Shown here: positions 36,975 to 45,312 of the stretch, piece by piece | Position numbering within the stretch: position 1 is the first letter of the stretch | Layout of the letters: the number at the start of each line of letters is the position of its first letter | From: Rubripirellula sp. | Lineage (GTDB): Bacteria > Planctomycetota > Planctomycetia > Pirellulales > Pirellulaceae | Length of the DNA: 46,059 nt | Assembly (NCBI GenBank): GCA_029213145.1 | Contig: JARGNK010000041.1 | Coordinates: 1-46,059, forward strand | Direction of reading: 5' to 3' | The notes under the pieces: generated by a model | What the model was told of the DNA's origin: nothing | The model's input: only the letters and a program-made list of their open reading frames with translations | The model's database searches: none | Position numbers and translations under genes: made by a program

Positions 36975-37979
36975 ATGTCGAATCCCTCCGCATCAATCGT
37001 TGCCCGCACGTTTCCTCCAGCCAAGCTCAATCTGTTTCTGGAATTGCTGGATCGGCGAGAGGATGGCTATCACGAAATTGATACCGTAATGGTTCCCATC
37101 GATTGGCGGGATGAGTTGCGGATTCGCGCTACAGTCGAACCAGGAATTCGCTTGCGTGTGGATTGGAGTCCTTCGCTGGATGAAGTTGCTCGTCAGCTTC
37201 AAATTGATCCGGATGGGGAAACGGCTGAGAAATTACTCCATCTTCCAGCGGATGAATCCAACTTGGTTTATCACGCTCTAGATCGGTTTCAGCGTTCTTT
37301 TGCAATTGGCGGTGGTTTCGAAGTTCAGCTTTCCAAGCAGATTCCTGCGGGTGCCGGCATGGGGGGAGCCAGTAGCGACGCTGCGTCAGCCTTGCGCTCC
37401 GCTGCTGTGCTCCATCAGATTTCATTAACAGACCCGCGATTGCGTGAGCTTGCAGCCGAAGTCGGCAGCGATGTCCCCTTTTTTATGGGGATTGACGGTT
37501 TGGAACCCATTTCGGCCGCTCGCGGAACAGGGCGTGGTGAGCACTTGAAGAGGATTCATGTCACCGCTCCGCTTTCGGCGGTTGTGGTCTATCCGGCGGT
37601 AAGCCTATCAACTGCCGAAGTTTACTCCTTTGCCCAGATCCCCTCGTCGCCGCTTGTTCCCGATCGGTTGATTGAGCAGTTGGGTGAAGGTGTTGCCGAC
37701 GCTGAGGCGATCGAATTGGTAAATCGGCTCAGTGAACCAGCGAAAAACCTTGCAACGCAAATCAGCGAAGTCCTACAATCTTTAGCAAGTGGCGGGTCAG
37801 TTCCGTGTCAAATGACAGGCAGTGGTTCCGCTTGCTTTGCCTTGACGAGCTCATTGAAACAGGCCGAGCAGCTTGCCAGCCAGGTTCGATCGCAGATGCA
37901 GGCGGGAGCATTTGTGAGAAGCGTTTGTACGGTCACTGCGCCAGCAGCGATTGAGATGATTCCGTTTGGAAGTTCATAA
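36975..37979 (+). CDS. ispE: 4-diphosphocytidyl-2-C-methyl-D-erythritol kinase IspE
   Basis: This 334-residue GHMP kinase phosphorylates 4-diphosphocytidyl-methylerythritol in the MEP isoprenoid pathway. FPPAKLNLFLELLDRREDGYHE is the family start, PAGAGMGGASSDAASALR the ATP loop, SDVPFFMGID and the C-terminal MTGSGSACFAL the remaining motifs. ATG 36975 lies 13 bp after the lpxI stop; upstream in-frame codons lie inside lpxI. Its position next to spoVG resembles Firmicutes, where ispE also precedes spoVG by a few genes. Confidence 0.97.
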   Translation: MSNPSASIVARTFPPAKLNLFLELLDRREDGYHEIDTVMVPIDWRDELRIRATVEPGIRLRVDWSPSLDEVARQLQIDPDGETAEKLLHLPADESNLVYHALDRFQRSFAIGGGFEVQLSKQIPAGAGMGGASSDAASALRSAAVLHQISLTDPRLRELAAEVGSDVPFFMGIDGLEPISAARGTGRGEHLKRIHVTAPLSAVVVYPAVSLSTAEVYSFAQIPSSPLVPDRLIEQLGEGVADAEAIELVNRLSEPAKNLATQISEVLQSLASGGSVPCQMTGSGSACFALTSSLKQAEQLASQVRSQMQAGAFVRSVCTVTAPAAIEMIPFGSS

Positions 37980-38041
37980 GCCACATTTTGACGCGTCAAC
38001 GTTGTTCACTGCACCGCTGATCGGTTCTGGAGGGTCGAGGG

Positions 38042-38617
38042 ATGGTTATCACAGAGATTCGAATCAAATTGATGGAGTCTTCGGAGGATCGTCTGCGGGC
38101 TTTCTGTTCGATTACGATTGACGACGCGTTTGTTGTTCGCGACCTTAAAATTATCGATGGCACCACTGGGTCGTTTGTCGCGATGCCCAGTCGCAAGCTA
38201 ACAAGCCATTGTCGCCACTGCCATCATAAGAATCATTTGCGTGCAACCTACTGCAATCATTGCGGTGGTAAGGTCCAAGGCGATGGTGGTTACGACTCTC
38301 CTCAAAAGTTGTATGCGGATGTCGCGCATCCGATTAACAGCGAGTGTCGCGAGATGATTCAGAACGCGGTAATCGAAGAGTTTGAGGCTGAATTAAGACG
38401 CTGTGAGCAGCCCGGATATCGTTCTCGTTACGATGATGGCTTTGATGATGACTTTTGTGACGCTGACGTGATGCCGGATTCCAAGCAGAGAACCGAGTTT
38501 CGTGTGGACCCGAAGGCAGCAGAGTCAACACCCAAGCCCCATTTCGATCGTACGGCTCGCGAAGTAGCCAACGACAAAGACGATTCAGATGGTTTTGGTG
38601 CCGGGATATTCTCCTGA
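38042..38617 (+). CDS. spoVG: SpoVG family protein with an inserted zinc ribbon
   Basis: This 191-residue protein contains the SpoVG fold: VITEIRIKL, RLRAFCSITIDDAFVVRDLKIIDG, GSFVAMPSRK and later AHPINSECREMI. Between PSRK (about residue 52) and DVAHPINS (about 93), where ordinary SpoVG has only about ten residues, it carries CRHC and CNHC (Cys57, Cys60, Cys71, Cys74), a four-cysteine zinc ribbon. The C-terminal 60 residues are acidic and probably disordered. SpoVG proteins bind nucleic acid and regulate gene expression. It starts 62 bp after ispE and is probably in the same operon. Confidence 0.92.
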   Translation: MVITEIRIKLMESSEDRLRAFCSITIDDAFVVRDLKIIDGTTGSFVAMPSRKLTSHCRHCHHKNHLRATYCNHCGGKVQGDGGYDSPQKLYADVAHPINSECREMIQNAVIEEFEAELRRCEQPGYRSRYDDGFDDDFCDADVMPDSKQRTEFRVDPKAAESTPKPHFDRTAREVANDKDDSDGFGAGIFS

Positions 38618-38882
38618 TCGCGGTGTTTTGTCACTAATTCTATTTTGCTGATGGTCGGTGTTTGGCGTGAATCGTGCACCTCGATCGAACTGTCATCTGC
38701 GCGATCGGCAAAGTGTGATTTAGAAGTGCCGAAGGTGTGATTCAGAAGAGCCGTCAGTTCAGCAAGGCGAGTTGAAGTCGTGAGCTGGATGGTTACGCGG
38801 ATTCGCGGTGGCAGCGTTGAATGGCAGCTCTCAGTAAAAATCAATGCCCGGAGAGCGTCTGCTTGGGAGGCACGGGAGGAGC

Positions 38883-39638
38883 TCAGGCCGCTCTCAGTTT
38901 CGCTGGGACAGTTTGCCTGTTCAAGCCTTGAAGCAGGCCGTCAATCTGATGGGGCTTGATGAGGATGCGGTCGACGCCGGCTAGATGAGCGATTCTCGCT
39001 TGATCAGCGGTCGGATTGTTCACGATCCAGGCATGTTCAGCAGCCTTGCCGAACCGTCGTAGCCTCCCTTGCCAAGTTGCGGTAGATGCTGGTGCGGCGG
39101 TGGAGTCATCCCACCAGACGGAATCAAAGTTTTGAAAGGGCAGGCAATCTGGTGAGGTGAGCCAAGCAGTCGCTGCCCCGGTCGATGCGGCCAAATCGGT
39201 AAGCGGCTCGGCGGCTTGGTAGTGTGAGGCAATGATGAGAACGCTTCGTCTGGGTTTGGTCTGCTCGCTCGTCGCTGCCCCCCAGCGTTTCAGCCAGTGC
39301 GGCAGGACTTCGTTCCAGCGATACCAAGCCATTCTTTCGCTCGAGGGAAGGTCTTCACCGCTTCGGAGTCCTAACGCGAGTGGCCCCAGCAGGTGGGTAA
39401 ACTCGGCTGCCGAGTATCGTCTTCGCAAGTGTGATAGCGATTGCAGAGAAATGGGAGCTCGGTTATTTCTCGCAAGGACGATCCCACGGACGCCGGCAGC
39501 ACGGCGGTCGAGTGCCTGTTCGCAGTGGTGGCGTCGAGCGAGTTGTGCCGAGTTTTCCAAGCAAAACTCGTATGCTTCGGCGAACGCACCGCAGGTTGGC
39601 CCAATCCACATCAAGGTTCCTGGTTCGGTTGCGCTCAT
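38883..39638 (-). CDS. Uncharacterised protein with a receiver-like C-terminal half
   Basis: I do not recognise the family of this 251-residue protein. There is no signal peptide or membrane helix. Residues about 130-245 follow the pattern of a response-regulator receiver domain: a hydrophobic strand SVLIIASHY, an acidic VWWDDS, an AWIVNNPT strand, and GVDRILIKPHQIDGLLQ, which resembles the conserved Lys-Pro end of receivers. The phosphate-accepting Asp is not in a standard setting, so it may be a pseudo-receiver. AAGGAACG precedes ATG 39638. It lies 77 bp downstream of the HTH-EIIA gene and may share its transcript. Confidence 0.7.
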   Translation of the reverse strand: MSATEPGTLMWIGPTCGAFAEAYEFCLENSAQLARRHHCEQALDRRAAGVRGIVLARNNRAPISLQSLSHLRRRYSAAEFTHLLGPLALGLRSGEDLPSSERMAWYRWNEVLPHWLKRWGAATSEQTKPRRSVLIIASHYQAAEPLTDLAASTGAATAWLTSPDCLPFQNFDSVWWDDSTAAPASTATWQGRLRRFGKAAEHAWIVNNPTADQARIAHLAGVDRILIKPHQIDGLLQGLNRQTVPAKLRAA

Positions 39639-39715
39639 GGCTCGTTCCTTGGCAGTGTTGGGGTTACCAGTGTCAGCCTGTTACCTGCATCCTGCTGGTA
39701 TCGTTCAAGAGTTGC

Positions 39716-40414
39716 TCAGCTTTGGTCGGTTTCGGCATTCTGCAGACAGTGCAATGCTTCTTTAGGGGACGAGCAGTCCCGCAAATCACGCAAAAAATCT
39801 GGCTTTGAAATCAAGCGACTCAACTTCGCGAGGATACGAAGGTGACTCTCATCGTCGTAAGAGCAAATCAAGAAAAATACGTCGGTCATGTGGCCGGAAT
39901 CAGAAAACGGGATGGCAGATGGGCAGATCGCCAATGCGAGTACCGAGTCCGCCAGAATAGACGTTTGCGGTCGTCTGGGGTGCAGTAACGCAACGCCATT
40001 GTCGAGGGCGGTGGGATGCATTTGTTCTCGCGCCTGGACGGCCTCGACCATCGTTGGCGAATCCCACATCATGCCACTCGCTTCGGCCAGTTTGCACATT
40101 GATCGAATCACCGATCCTCGTGTCCGTGCGTTGAGCGGAACTTGGGTCGTTTCGAGCGAGCAAAGCTTGTGGATGGGGCGATCTTCCGCTTTTCCGGATG
40201 CTCCCCGATCAAGTACACGCTGGACGCGATCGAGTGCTTCCTCGTCGCTCAATCCGATTTGTTCTTCCAGCCAGTGGTGGATTTCAGCCTCATTGAAACG
40301 CCACTCGCCGCCAACCTTGCGTGCCGGTATCCGTCCGCGCAACGCCATTTTTGACACTTGTGGGGGCGTCAAGTGGAGATAATCCGCCAGTTTTGCGATG
40401 TCGAGGTCTTCCAT
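39716..40414 (-). CDS. Excisionase-type HTH domain fused to a PTS EIIA (PtsN/fructose-type) domain
   Basis: This 232-residue cytosolic protein joins two domains. Residues 1-50 are a MerR/excisionase-like DNA-binding domain (IAKLADYLHLTPPQVSKMALRGRIPARKVGGEWRF, HHWLEEQ). Residues about 80-225 are a PTS IIA domain of the mannitol/fructose/PtsN class, with the phosphorylated His145 in NGVALLHPRRP and a sheet strand DVFFLICSYDDESHLRILAKLSRLI. It may link PTS phosphorylation to gene control; no EI or HPr gene is nearby. ATG 40414 is used; a GTG at 40468 would add 18 residues lacking domain character. Confidence 0.9.
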   Translation of the reverse strand: MEDLDIAKLADYLHLTPPQVSKMALRGRIPARKVGGEWRFNEAEIHHWLEEQIGLSDEEALDRVQRVLDRGASGKAEDRPIHKLCSLETTQVPLNARTRGSVIRSMCKLAEASGMMWDSPTMVEAVQAREQMHPTALDNGVALLHPRRPQTSILADSVLALAICPSAIPFSDSGHMTDVFFLICSYDDESHLRILAKLSRLISKPDFLRDLRDCSSPKEALHCLQNAETDQS

Positions 40415-40764
40415 CGTGGGTTCTGAAACTGCGTTTGGGAAACTGGATCGGGCTAATAACTCGAACACTATAGTCGCTCACAAACGATTCATTAATCGCC
40501 AGGCGTCATGATTGTTGATTCTGAACGGTTGGTGGTCGCAGTCAGCAGCAATTAGCAGATTTGGCATCCGTCGGCCGGATTCACCTTGACCAATGGGTTC
40601 GCTACGGAGTAGTCGAGGGTTATTCGAGATTTAGCGCACAGAAAAGCTAAAGAATCGCCATGCTTCAACCGGGGGCACCCTTCAGGTGTTCGCAATAAAA
40701 CGCGAACAGGGCGAAGACCAGAGAATTCTCGGAAATCCAACAATCCACCGCTTCGGTGCTGAGT
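40415..40764. promoter_or_regulatory. Divergent intergenic region (HTH-EIIA / outer-membrane protein)
   Basis: About 350 bp with divergent genes on either side. Presumably both promoters lie here; the HTH-EIIA protein could bind its own upstream region, but no inverted repeat stood out on reading. Confidence 0.4.
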
Positions 40765-42306
40765 ATGCAATTGAAATCCTGTGCAAACCGTTATCGGGGC
40801 CTCACGGCAATCGGCTTGGTCGGTTTGCTGACGACATCGCTGTTCGGACAGCAGGTGCAACCTGGCTTTGGTGTCCCTGTTCAACCGAATGGGGCGACCG
40901 GTGCAGTAAATACGCCACAAACCAATCTCGCACCGATCAATACGGCTCCACCGCCGTCCACGCAGCCATTCGCGGCGGCTCCCCCAACAACCGGCTTTGG
41001 TGCGCTGCCACCCGGTTCGAATATGGGACCGCCACCGACCTCCGGGTTCGGTGCGCTACCGCCTGGTTCGAACATGGGCCCGCCACCAGGAACTTCGAGC
41101 TTTGATCCCTATGCGACAAATGGCTCGTCGCAACTAGGTTCCGCTCCAATGCCTGCTAATTCTGGTTTCAATGGGGCTCCGGCACCCGGCGTCACTTCAA
41201 TGGGGGCGCCGACCGCGGTCCCTCCTCTTGGAAGTCCGGGAGCGATCCCGCCGGCTCCACCTGGCGGAAGCTTGTTCAGTCAAATGTTTTCTGGTCCGAG
41301 TTACAGCACGGCTGGCGCATCGGGGATGAATGCGGGTGTTTACAACAACCCCAGCGTCTACGGCCCGCCTCCTGCCTTTGGCGGTACCTATCCGGGGACG
41401 ATGTACCCATCGCAAACACCTTCAACGCTATTTCCGAGCGGTTACTTTGGGCAATCTGCAGCGACGGCAAGCACATTCGGTGCGACTACCGCTACCAGCA
41501 GTGCGTTCCGTTTGTGCCAAGGACCGCGTTTCCGACATACCTATGTCGCAGGCGGTGGCGGTTCGACCGGTTTGTCGACCAATGACACCGACTTCTCCGC
41601 CCCCTTTGCTTTTCCGAACTTTTTGAATTCAGCGCAGCCTTTGTATGTCGTGCCATCATTTTCGTTACATCTCTGGGATGGTCCGTCGAATCTCACTGCA
41701 GACTTGCCCTCCAAGGCTTACAGCGGGTTTCTTGATGTCGGCTGGTTCTCCGATCCAAATCAAATGCTCTCGACCGAACTTGGTGTTCGGGTGGGTGTCT
41801 TCACAGACTTTGATACTTACAACAGCAAAAGCGTTCGAGTCCTTGGAAAGGCGATCGCAAGTTTTCGGTGGACGCCTGCGTCGACGCTCAAGTTGGGGGT
41901 GATTTACCTTGATCGTAACGGCACCAAGCTTGTTCCTGCAGTCGGTGTGATTTGCCAAGCGAATCCATACAAGCGATACGAGTGGTATTTTCCTCAGCCA
42001 AAGTTTTCGCATTACTGGCGCACGGTCGGGACTCGAGACTTTTGGTGGTATCTCGCCGGGGATTATGGCGGGGGATCTTGGACCATCAAGCGGACCGACG
42101 GATCGTCCGACAGCGTCGATATCAACGAGTATCGTGCGTTGCTGGGGGTCGAGTGGGGCGATTGCAATTTCATTCGCAACGGACGCCGCACCGGGTTCTT
42201 TGAGATGGGCTATGCGTTTGAACGTGAAATCGAATATCGGTACAACCCACAAGACGACATCGAGCCGAGTAGTTCATTTGTTGTGCGTGCGGGGATCGGG
42301 TACTAG
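40765..42306 (+). CDS. Exported protein with Pro/Gly-rich N-terminus and probable outer-membrane beta-barrel
   Basis: This 513-residue protein has a signal peptide (hydrophobic GLTAIGLVGLLTTSLFG near residues 14-30). Residues about 35-235 are low complexity and rich in Pro, Gly, Asn and Ser, including two 17-residue copies of GFGALPPGSNMGPPP. Residues about 250-513 alternate hydrophobic and polar residues in strands (for example VRVGVFTDFDTY, LLGVEWGDCNF, FFEMGYAFEREIEYRY) and end in Tyr (VVRAGIGY), as outer-membrane barrels do. It looks like a planctomycete-specific outer-membrane protein (DUF6268-like at best). ATG 40765 is preferred over GTG 40756. Function unknown. Confidence 0.78.
   Translation: MQLKSCANRYRGLTAIGLVGLLTTSLFGQQVQPGFGVPVQPNGATGAVNTPQTNLAPINTAPPPSTQPFAAAPPTTGFGALPPGSNMGPPPTSGFGALPPGSNMGPPPGTSSFDPYATNGSSQLGSAPMPANSGFNGAPAPGVTSMGAPTAVPPLGSPGAIPPAPPGGSLFSQMFSGPSYSTAGASGMNAGVYNNPSVYGPPPAFGGTYPGTMYPSQTPSTLFPSGYFGQSAATASTFGATTATSSAFRLCQGPRFRHTYVAGGGGSTGLSTNDTDFSAPFAFPNFLNSAQPLYVVPSFSLHLWDGPSNLTADLPSKAYSGFLDVGWFSDPNQMLSTELGVRVGVFTDFDTYNSKSVRVLGKAIASFRWTPASTLKLGVIYLDRNGTKLVPAVGVICQANPYKRYEWYFPQPKFSHYWRTVGTRDFWWYLAGDYGGGSWTIKRTDGSSDSVDINEYRALLGVEWGDCNFIRNGRRTGFFEMGYAFEREIEYRYNPQDDIEPSSSFVVRAGIGY
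40993..41094 (+). repeat. Two tandem 51-bp copies encoding GFGALPPGSNMGPPP
   Basis: The copies at 40993-41043 and 41044-41094 are almost identical at the protein level but differ at several third codon positions, so the duplication is not recent or selection keeps the sequence. They lie inside the low-complexity N-terminal part of the outer-membrane protein. Confidence 0.85.
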
Positions 42307-42673
42307 CCCAAATTTTTCGGCTTGATTCAAATTAACCTTCCGATGTTGCGTGACTAAACGGACTCGTCCCGCATGCGCAAACGATCGGTGGCTTTTGACG
42401 CGGCTTACGTTGAAGGCGGTGGGTGCGATGTGATTCATCTCGACTCTACCGAGCTGGGTTCACCCTTTTGCCGTCAACGCCTCACGTCGATTCGGCACGT
42501 CGACGTATGTTTGGTGGCATCTCGCGAAATGTTGCAAGAGTCGTCTTTCTCATCGATTCGAGCTTGCGCGACGGCCCGCAGGGGGACTCCGGCTCCAGAT
42601 TTGATGGCGATTCAGGGCTGATGGCGATTCAGGGCTGATGGCGATTCAGGGCTGTGAACGGCTTGGTGTTGAA
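42307..42673. other. Intergenic region with a 17-bp triplet repeat
   Basis: About 370 bp between convergent genes. Short open frames occur but none has recognisable content. The notable element is the repeat at 42603-42653, listed separately. Confidence 0.5.
42603..42653. repeat. Three perfect copies of a 17-bp unit
   Basis: GATGGCGATTCAGGGCT occurs at 42603-42619, 42620-42636 and 42637-42653 with no mismatch. Each unit carries ATG GCG ATT CAG GGC and the next unit starts with TGATG, so each copy encodes a five-residue frame that stops and restarts. The array lies 20 bp before the end of slyX on the opposite strand. Confidence 0.95.
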
Positions 42674-42916
42674 TCAATAGTGCGGCGGCTTTTCGTCCAG
42701 GGGGTCAATCGATTCTCCAGCCCGCTGTTTTTCTTTGAAATCTTTGACCTGAGTTTCGAGTCGCTCGATTCTGCGATTTGCTTTGTCCGCCTCAAATGCC
42801 TGTTGCGTGACGACTTCGTTCAGCTGCTCGTTGAGTCTTTGCAGATGTGCGAGGCTGACTTCTAGCGATTGCAAACGCTGTTCAATTGAGCCAGGCACTT
42901 GGCTTTGGTCAGACAT
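42674..42916 (-). CDS. slyX: SlyX family protein
   Basis: This 80-residue coiled-coil protein resembles SlyX: SIEQRLQSLEVSLAHLQRLNEQLNEVVTQQ and the terminal PPHY typical of the family. The function of SlyX is not known; it is common in Proteobacteria and planctomycetes. ATG 42916 overlaps the stop of the upstream TIM-barrel gene by one base (TAATG), so translation is coupled. A longer frame beginning at 42982 lies inside the TIM-barrel gene and is rejected. Confidence 0.88.
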   Translation of the reverse strand: MSDQSQVPGSIEQRLQSLEVSLAHLQRLNEQLNEVVTQQAFEADKANRRIERLETQVKDFKEKQRAGESIDPLDEKPPHY

Positions 42917-43911
42917 TAGGCTTTGATATCGGCAAAGGAACGAAGTTCGTATGGAATGCCAACGTAATCTAGGACGCGGCACAAACCTCGCAGCGCGACA
43001 CCAAAACCATCGGGTCCGCTGAAGCCGCCGAATTGTCCGCCGCCTTTAACGTGGGGTTCAAGGTCGAGGAACACACCAGGCACACCCCTAGCCGTCATCC
43101 GAGTTTGTAGCTCAGGCAGGAAGTCTTTGAAGTCACGCAGAATCGCCTCGTGTCCACTATCGCCAATGTCGGCGGGGACAAAATTGTCGAGGCTTGCTTC
43201 ATCGACGTGTTCGATGCGGCCGGTGGGTGATGGATCGTGGTAGTCCTTGATATGCAGCCAACCCAAACTCGGCTTCATTTTGACGTATTCGGCGTAGGTT
43301 TCGTCTGCTGTAAATCCTTGCGTGACGATGTTTGCCGCATCAAAAATGGTTAACATTGCATCATGGTTGACTTTGTCAGCGATCTGCTGCAGCAATTCCC
43401 CTGTTTGGCCAACGAGGTTTGCTTCAACTTCCAGGCCGAAGGTGAGGCCGCGTTTGTCGCAGGCCTCGGCAATCTGGCCAAGTTGATCGCAAACTTGATC
43501 GAGGTGGTCGGCGGGTTTCGTATCGCGTGGATGATAGAAACTGAAGCCCCGAATCAACTTGGCTCCGAACGCTTCTGCTCGGTCACAGGCTGTTGCGACA
43601 TCTTCGCGCAAGTATTGTTCGAATGGGATGAATTTGTTTGCTGTTCCGTCATCCACATCGAGCAGCTTGACTTTCCCAATGGGCGAGCCAATGCTGCTGA
43701 CCGATAGCCCATAGTCGCTTTGCATTTTGACCAGGTGCTCGATTTCGGCATCTCCCAACAGCATCACGTTCTTGATGCCATCGCCAGCGTCGACAAACCG
43801 AATTGAGTAATACTTCATGCCGAGCGCGGCGAACGCAGAGTATTGCTGGACGGCTTGTTTTTCGTTCGCCGCTTCATCGGCAAATCCACTGAGCAGAATT
43901 GGTGTCGTCAT
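42916..43911 (-). CDS. Xylose-isomerase-like TIM barrel protein (sugar phosphate isomerase/epimerase)
   Basis: This 331-residue cytosolic protein belongs to the AP-endonuclease-2/xylose-isomerase-like TIM barrel group, which isomerises or epimerises sugars. Candidate metal ligands are Glu161 or Glu163 (GLEVEANL), Asp191 (TIFDAANI), His220 (WLHIKDYHD) and Glu285 (FLDLEPH). There is no signal peptide. It starts 57 bp after queF and overlaps slyX by one base, so queF, this gene and slyX may form an operon. The substrate is unknown. Confidence 0.88.
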   Translation of the reverse strand: MTTPILLSGFADEAANEKQAVQQYSAFAALGMKYYSIRFVDAGDGIKNVMLLGDAEIEHLVKMQSDYGLSVSSIGSPIGKVKLLDVDDGTANKFIPFEQYLREDVATACDRAEAFGAKLIRGFSFYHPRDTKPADHLDQVCDQLGQIAEACDKRGLTFGLEVEANLVGQTGELLQQIADKVNHDAMLTIFDAANIVTQGFTADETYAEYVKMKPSLGWLHIKDYHDPSPTGRIEHVDEASLDNFVPADIGDSGHEAILRDFKDFLPELQTRMTARGVPGVFLDLEPHVKGGGQFGGFSGPDGFGVALRGLCRVLDYVGIPYELRSFADIKA

Positions 43912-43968
43912 TTTTTTGGCAAGGTTAGCAGCGTGCAGGTGATGGATGGCAAAACGGAAGTCAGCGGA

Positions 43969-44334
43969 TCAATCTTCGGCCGAATACGTCACAGTGATAT
44001 TGCTTCGCAATCCGCCGCGTGGTGTCCACTGGCTCTCGACGGTTGCCTGTCGAGGCTTTACGACTGCGACGAAGTCGTCCATGATGCGGTTTGTGACCGC
44101 TTCGTAAAAGATTCCTTCATTGCGGAACCGTTGCAGATACATCTTCAAGCTTTTAAGTTCCACACAAACCTCGTCCGGAATGTAGGTGAATACAAGCTTG
44201 CCGTAGTCGGGTTGGCCGGTTTTTGGGCACACCGACGTGAATTCCGGACAGTGATGTTCAATCGTATAATCCCGCGACGGGCTGGGGTTGTCAAACACCT
44301 CTAACGTTTCACGAAAATCAGCTGAATTGCTCAA
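43969..44334 (-). CDS. queF: 7-cyano-7-deazaguanine reductase QueF (short type)
   Basis: This 121-residue enzyme reduces preQ0 to preQ1 in queuosine synthesis. [14 protein letters not shown] contains Cys36 and Asp43 with the seven-residue spacing of Que[24 protein letters not shown] and TPRGGL follow. The start is a TTG at 44334, supported by AAAGGAG (44344-44350) 9 nt upstream; no ATG is available. It is divergent from queE, and the two start codons are only 2 bp apart, so their control regions overlap each other's coding sequence. Confidence 0.95.
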   Translation of the reverse strand: MSNSADFRETLEVFDNPSPSRDYTIEHHCPEFTSVCPKTGQPDYGKLVFTYIPDEVCVELKSLKMYLQRFRNEGIFYEAVTNRIMDDFVAVVKPRQATVESQWTPRGGLRSNITVTYSAED

Positions 44335-44336
44335 TT

Positions 44337-45086
44337 GTGGATACTCCTTTTAGTGGGCCTGGATTCTCGCAAAGCCGGCAGCGATCGGCTAGGGGGACGC
44401 TGCGGATCGCGGAAACCTTCGCCAGTCGACAAGGGGAAGGGAAGCTGACTGGGCAGAAGAGTTTTTTTATTCGCACCAGCGGATGCAATCTGAGGTGTTG
44501 GTTTTGTGACACCCCGTACGCTTCCTGGGACCCGCAAGGCGAATGGTGTTCAATTGAAGATCTTGTCGATGCGGCTGTGCAGGAAGGAAACGAACACGTG
44601 GTCCTGACCGGCGGAGAGCCGATGTTGCCCCCGGGAATTACCGATCTCTCGCTGCAATTGCAGCAATCAGGATTGCATGTCACGATCGAAACGGCTGGAA
44701 CCATCGATCGGGAAGTCGGATGTGACTTGATGTCGATCAGTCCTAAATTTCGATCGAGTGGTCCGTCACCAGCTGAGCATCCAGATTGGAGTCAGCGACA
44801 TGAAAAACTTCGCAAGTCTGTAGCGAGCATCCGGCGATTGATTGACCGGGCTAGCTCCTATCAGCTGAAATTCGTCGTTGATTCGAAGCAGGATTTTGAT
44901 GAGTTAGAGGAGATTGCCAACGCAGTCGATGCATCGGCGGGCGACATCTGGGTCATGCCGCAAGGCAGCACGATTGAGGCTTTGGACCGTGCCAAGGCAT
45001 GGCTGCAGCCATGGTGTGAACAACGCGGTTTCCGATATTGTGACCGAATGCAGATTCGTTGGTACGGAAACCGACGTGGGACCTGA
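44337..45086 (+). CDS. queE: 7-carboxy-7-deazaguanine synthase QueE (radical SAM)
   Basis: This 249-residue radical-SAM enzyme makes 7-carboxy-7-deazaguanine for queuosine. The [4Fe-4S]-binding CNLRCWFC holds Cys50, Cys54 and Cys57, the expected CX3CX2C spacing. [37 protein letters not shown] and ETAGT are further family motifs. The only usual start is GTG 44337, which gives about 20 residues ahead of the conserved RIAETF; no ribosome binding site precedes it and a CTG at residue 22 is possible. It is divergent from queF. Confidence 0.93.
   Translation: MDTPFSGPGFSQSRQRSARGTLRIAETFASRQGEGKLTGQKSFFIRTSGCNLRCWFCDTPYASWDPQGEWCSIEDLVDAAVQEGNEHVVLTGGEPMLPPGITDLSLQLQQSGLHVTIETAGTIDREVGCDLMSISPKFRSSGPSPAEHPDWSQRHEKLRKSVASIRRLIDRASSYQLKFVVDSKQDFDELEEIANAVDASAGDIWVMPQGSTIEALDRAKAWLQPWCEQRGFRYCDRMQIRWYGNRRGT
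44344..44350 (-). promoter_or_regulatory. Ribosome binding site of queF, inside queE
   Basis: AAAGGAG on the minus strand lies 9 nt before the TTG start of queF and decides that start. It falls within the first codons of the divergent queE frame. Confidence 0.8.
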
Positions 45087-45312
45087 AATCTCCGCGACCA
45101 AGGCTGCTGCGAAAGATCCGGCTTGGCCGTTCCGATCCAAGCGTGGTAAAGATACGTAGTAGACCCAATACGAGCCGGATGCAACGCGAGGGCGGATATG
45201 CTTGCCGGTAGGCGGGGGCGAAGCTTCGGGGCTGGCGAGCTTATCTCGCTTAACTCGTTTGTCGCCCAGTCTTTACGTGTTGGGGTTTTGCTCACTTGGA
45301 TCAGAGTTTCCG

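Noticed and set aside
42373..42638. Short plus-strand frames before the 17-bp repeat
   Set aside because: They end in the repeat, lack similarity to known proteins and have no clear start signal.
44300..44340. PreQ1 riboswitch before queF or queE
   Set aside because: The start codons are 2 bp apart and no preQ1 aptamer-like sequence is present.
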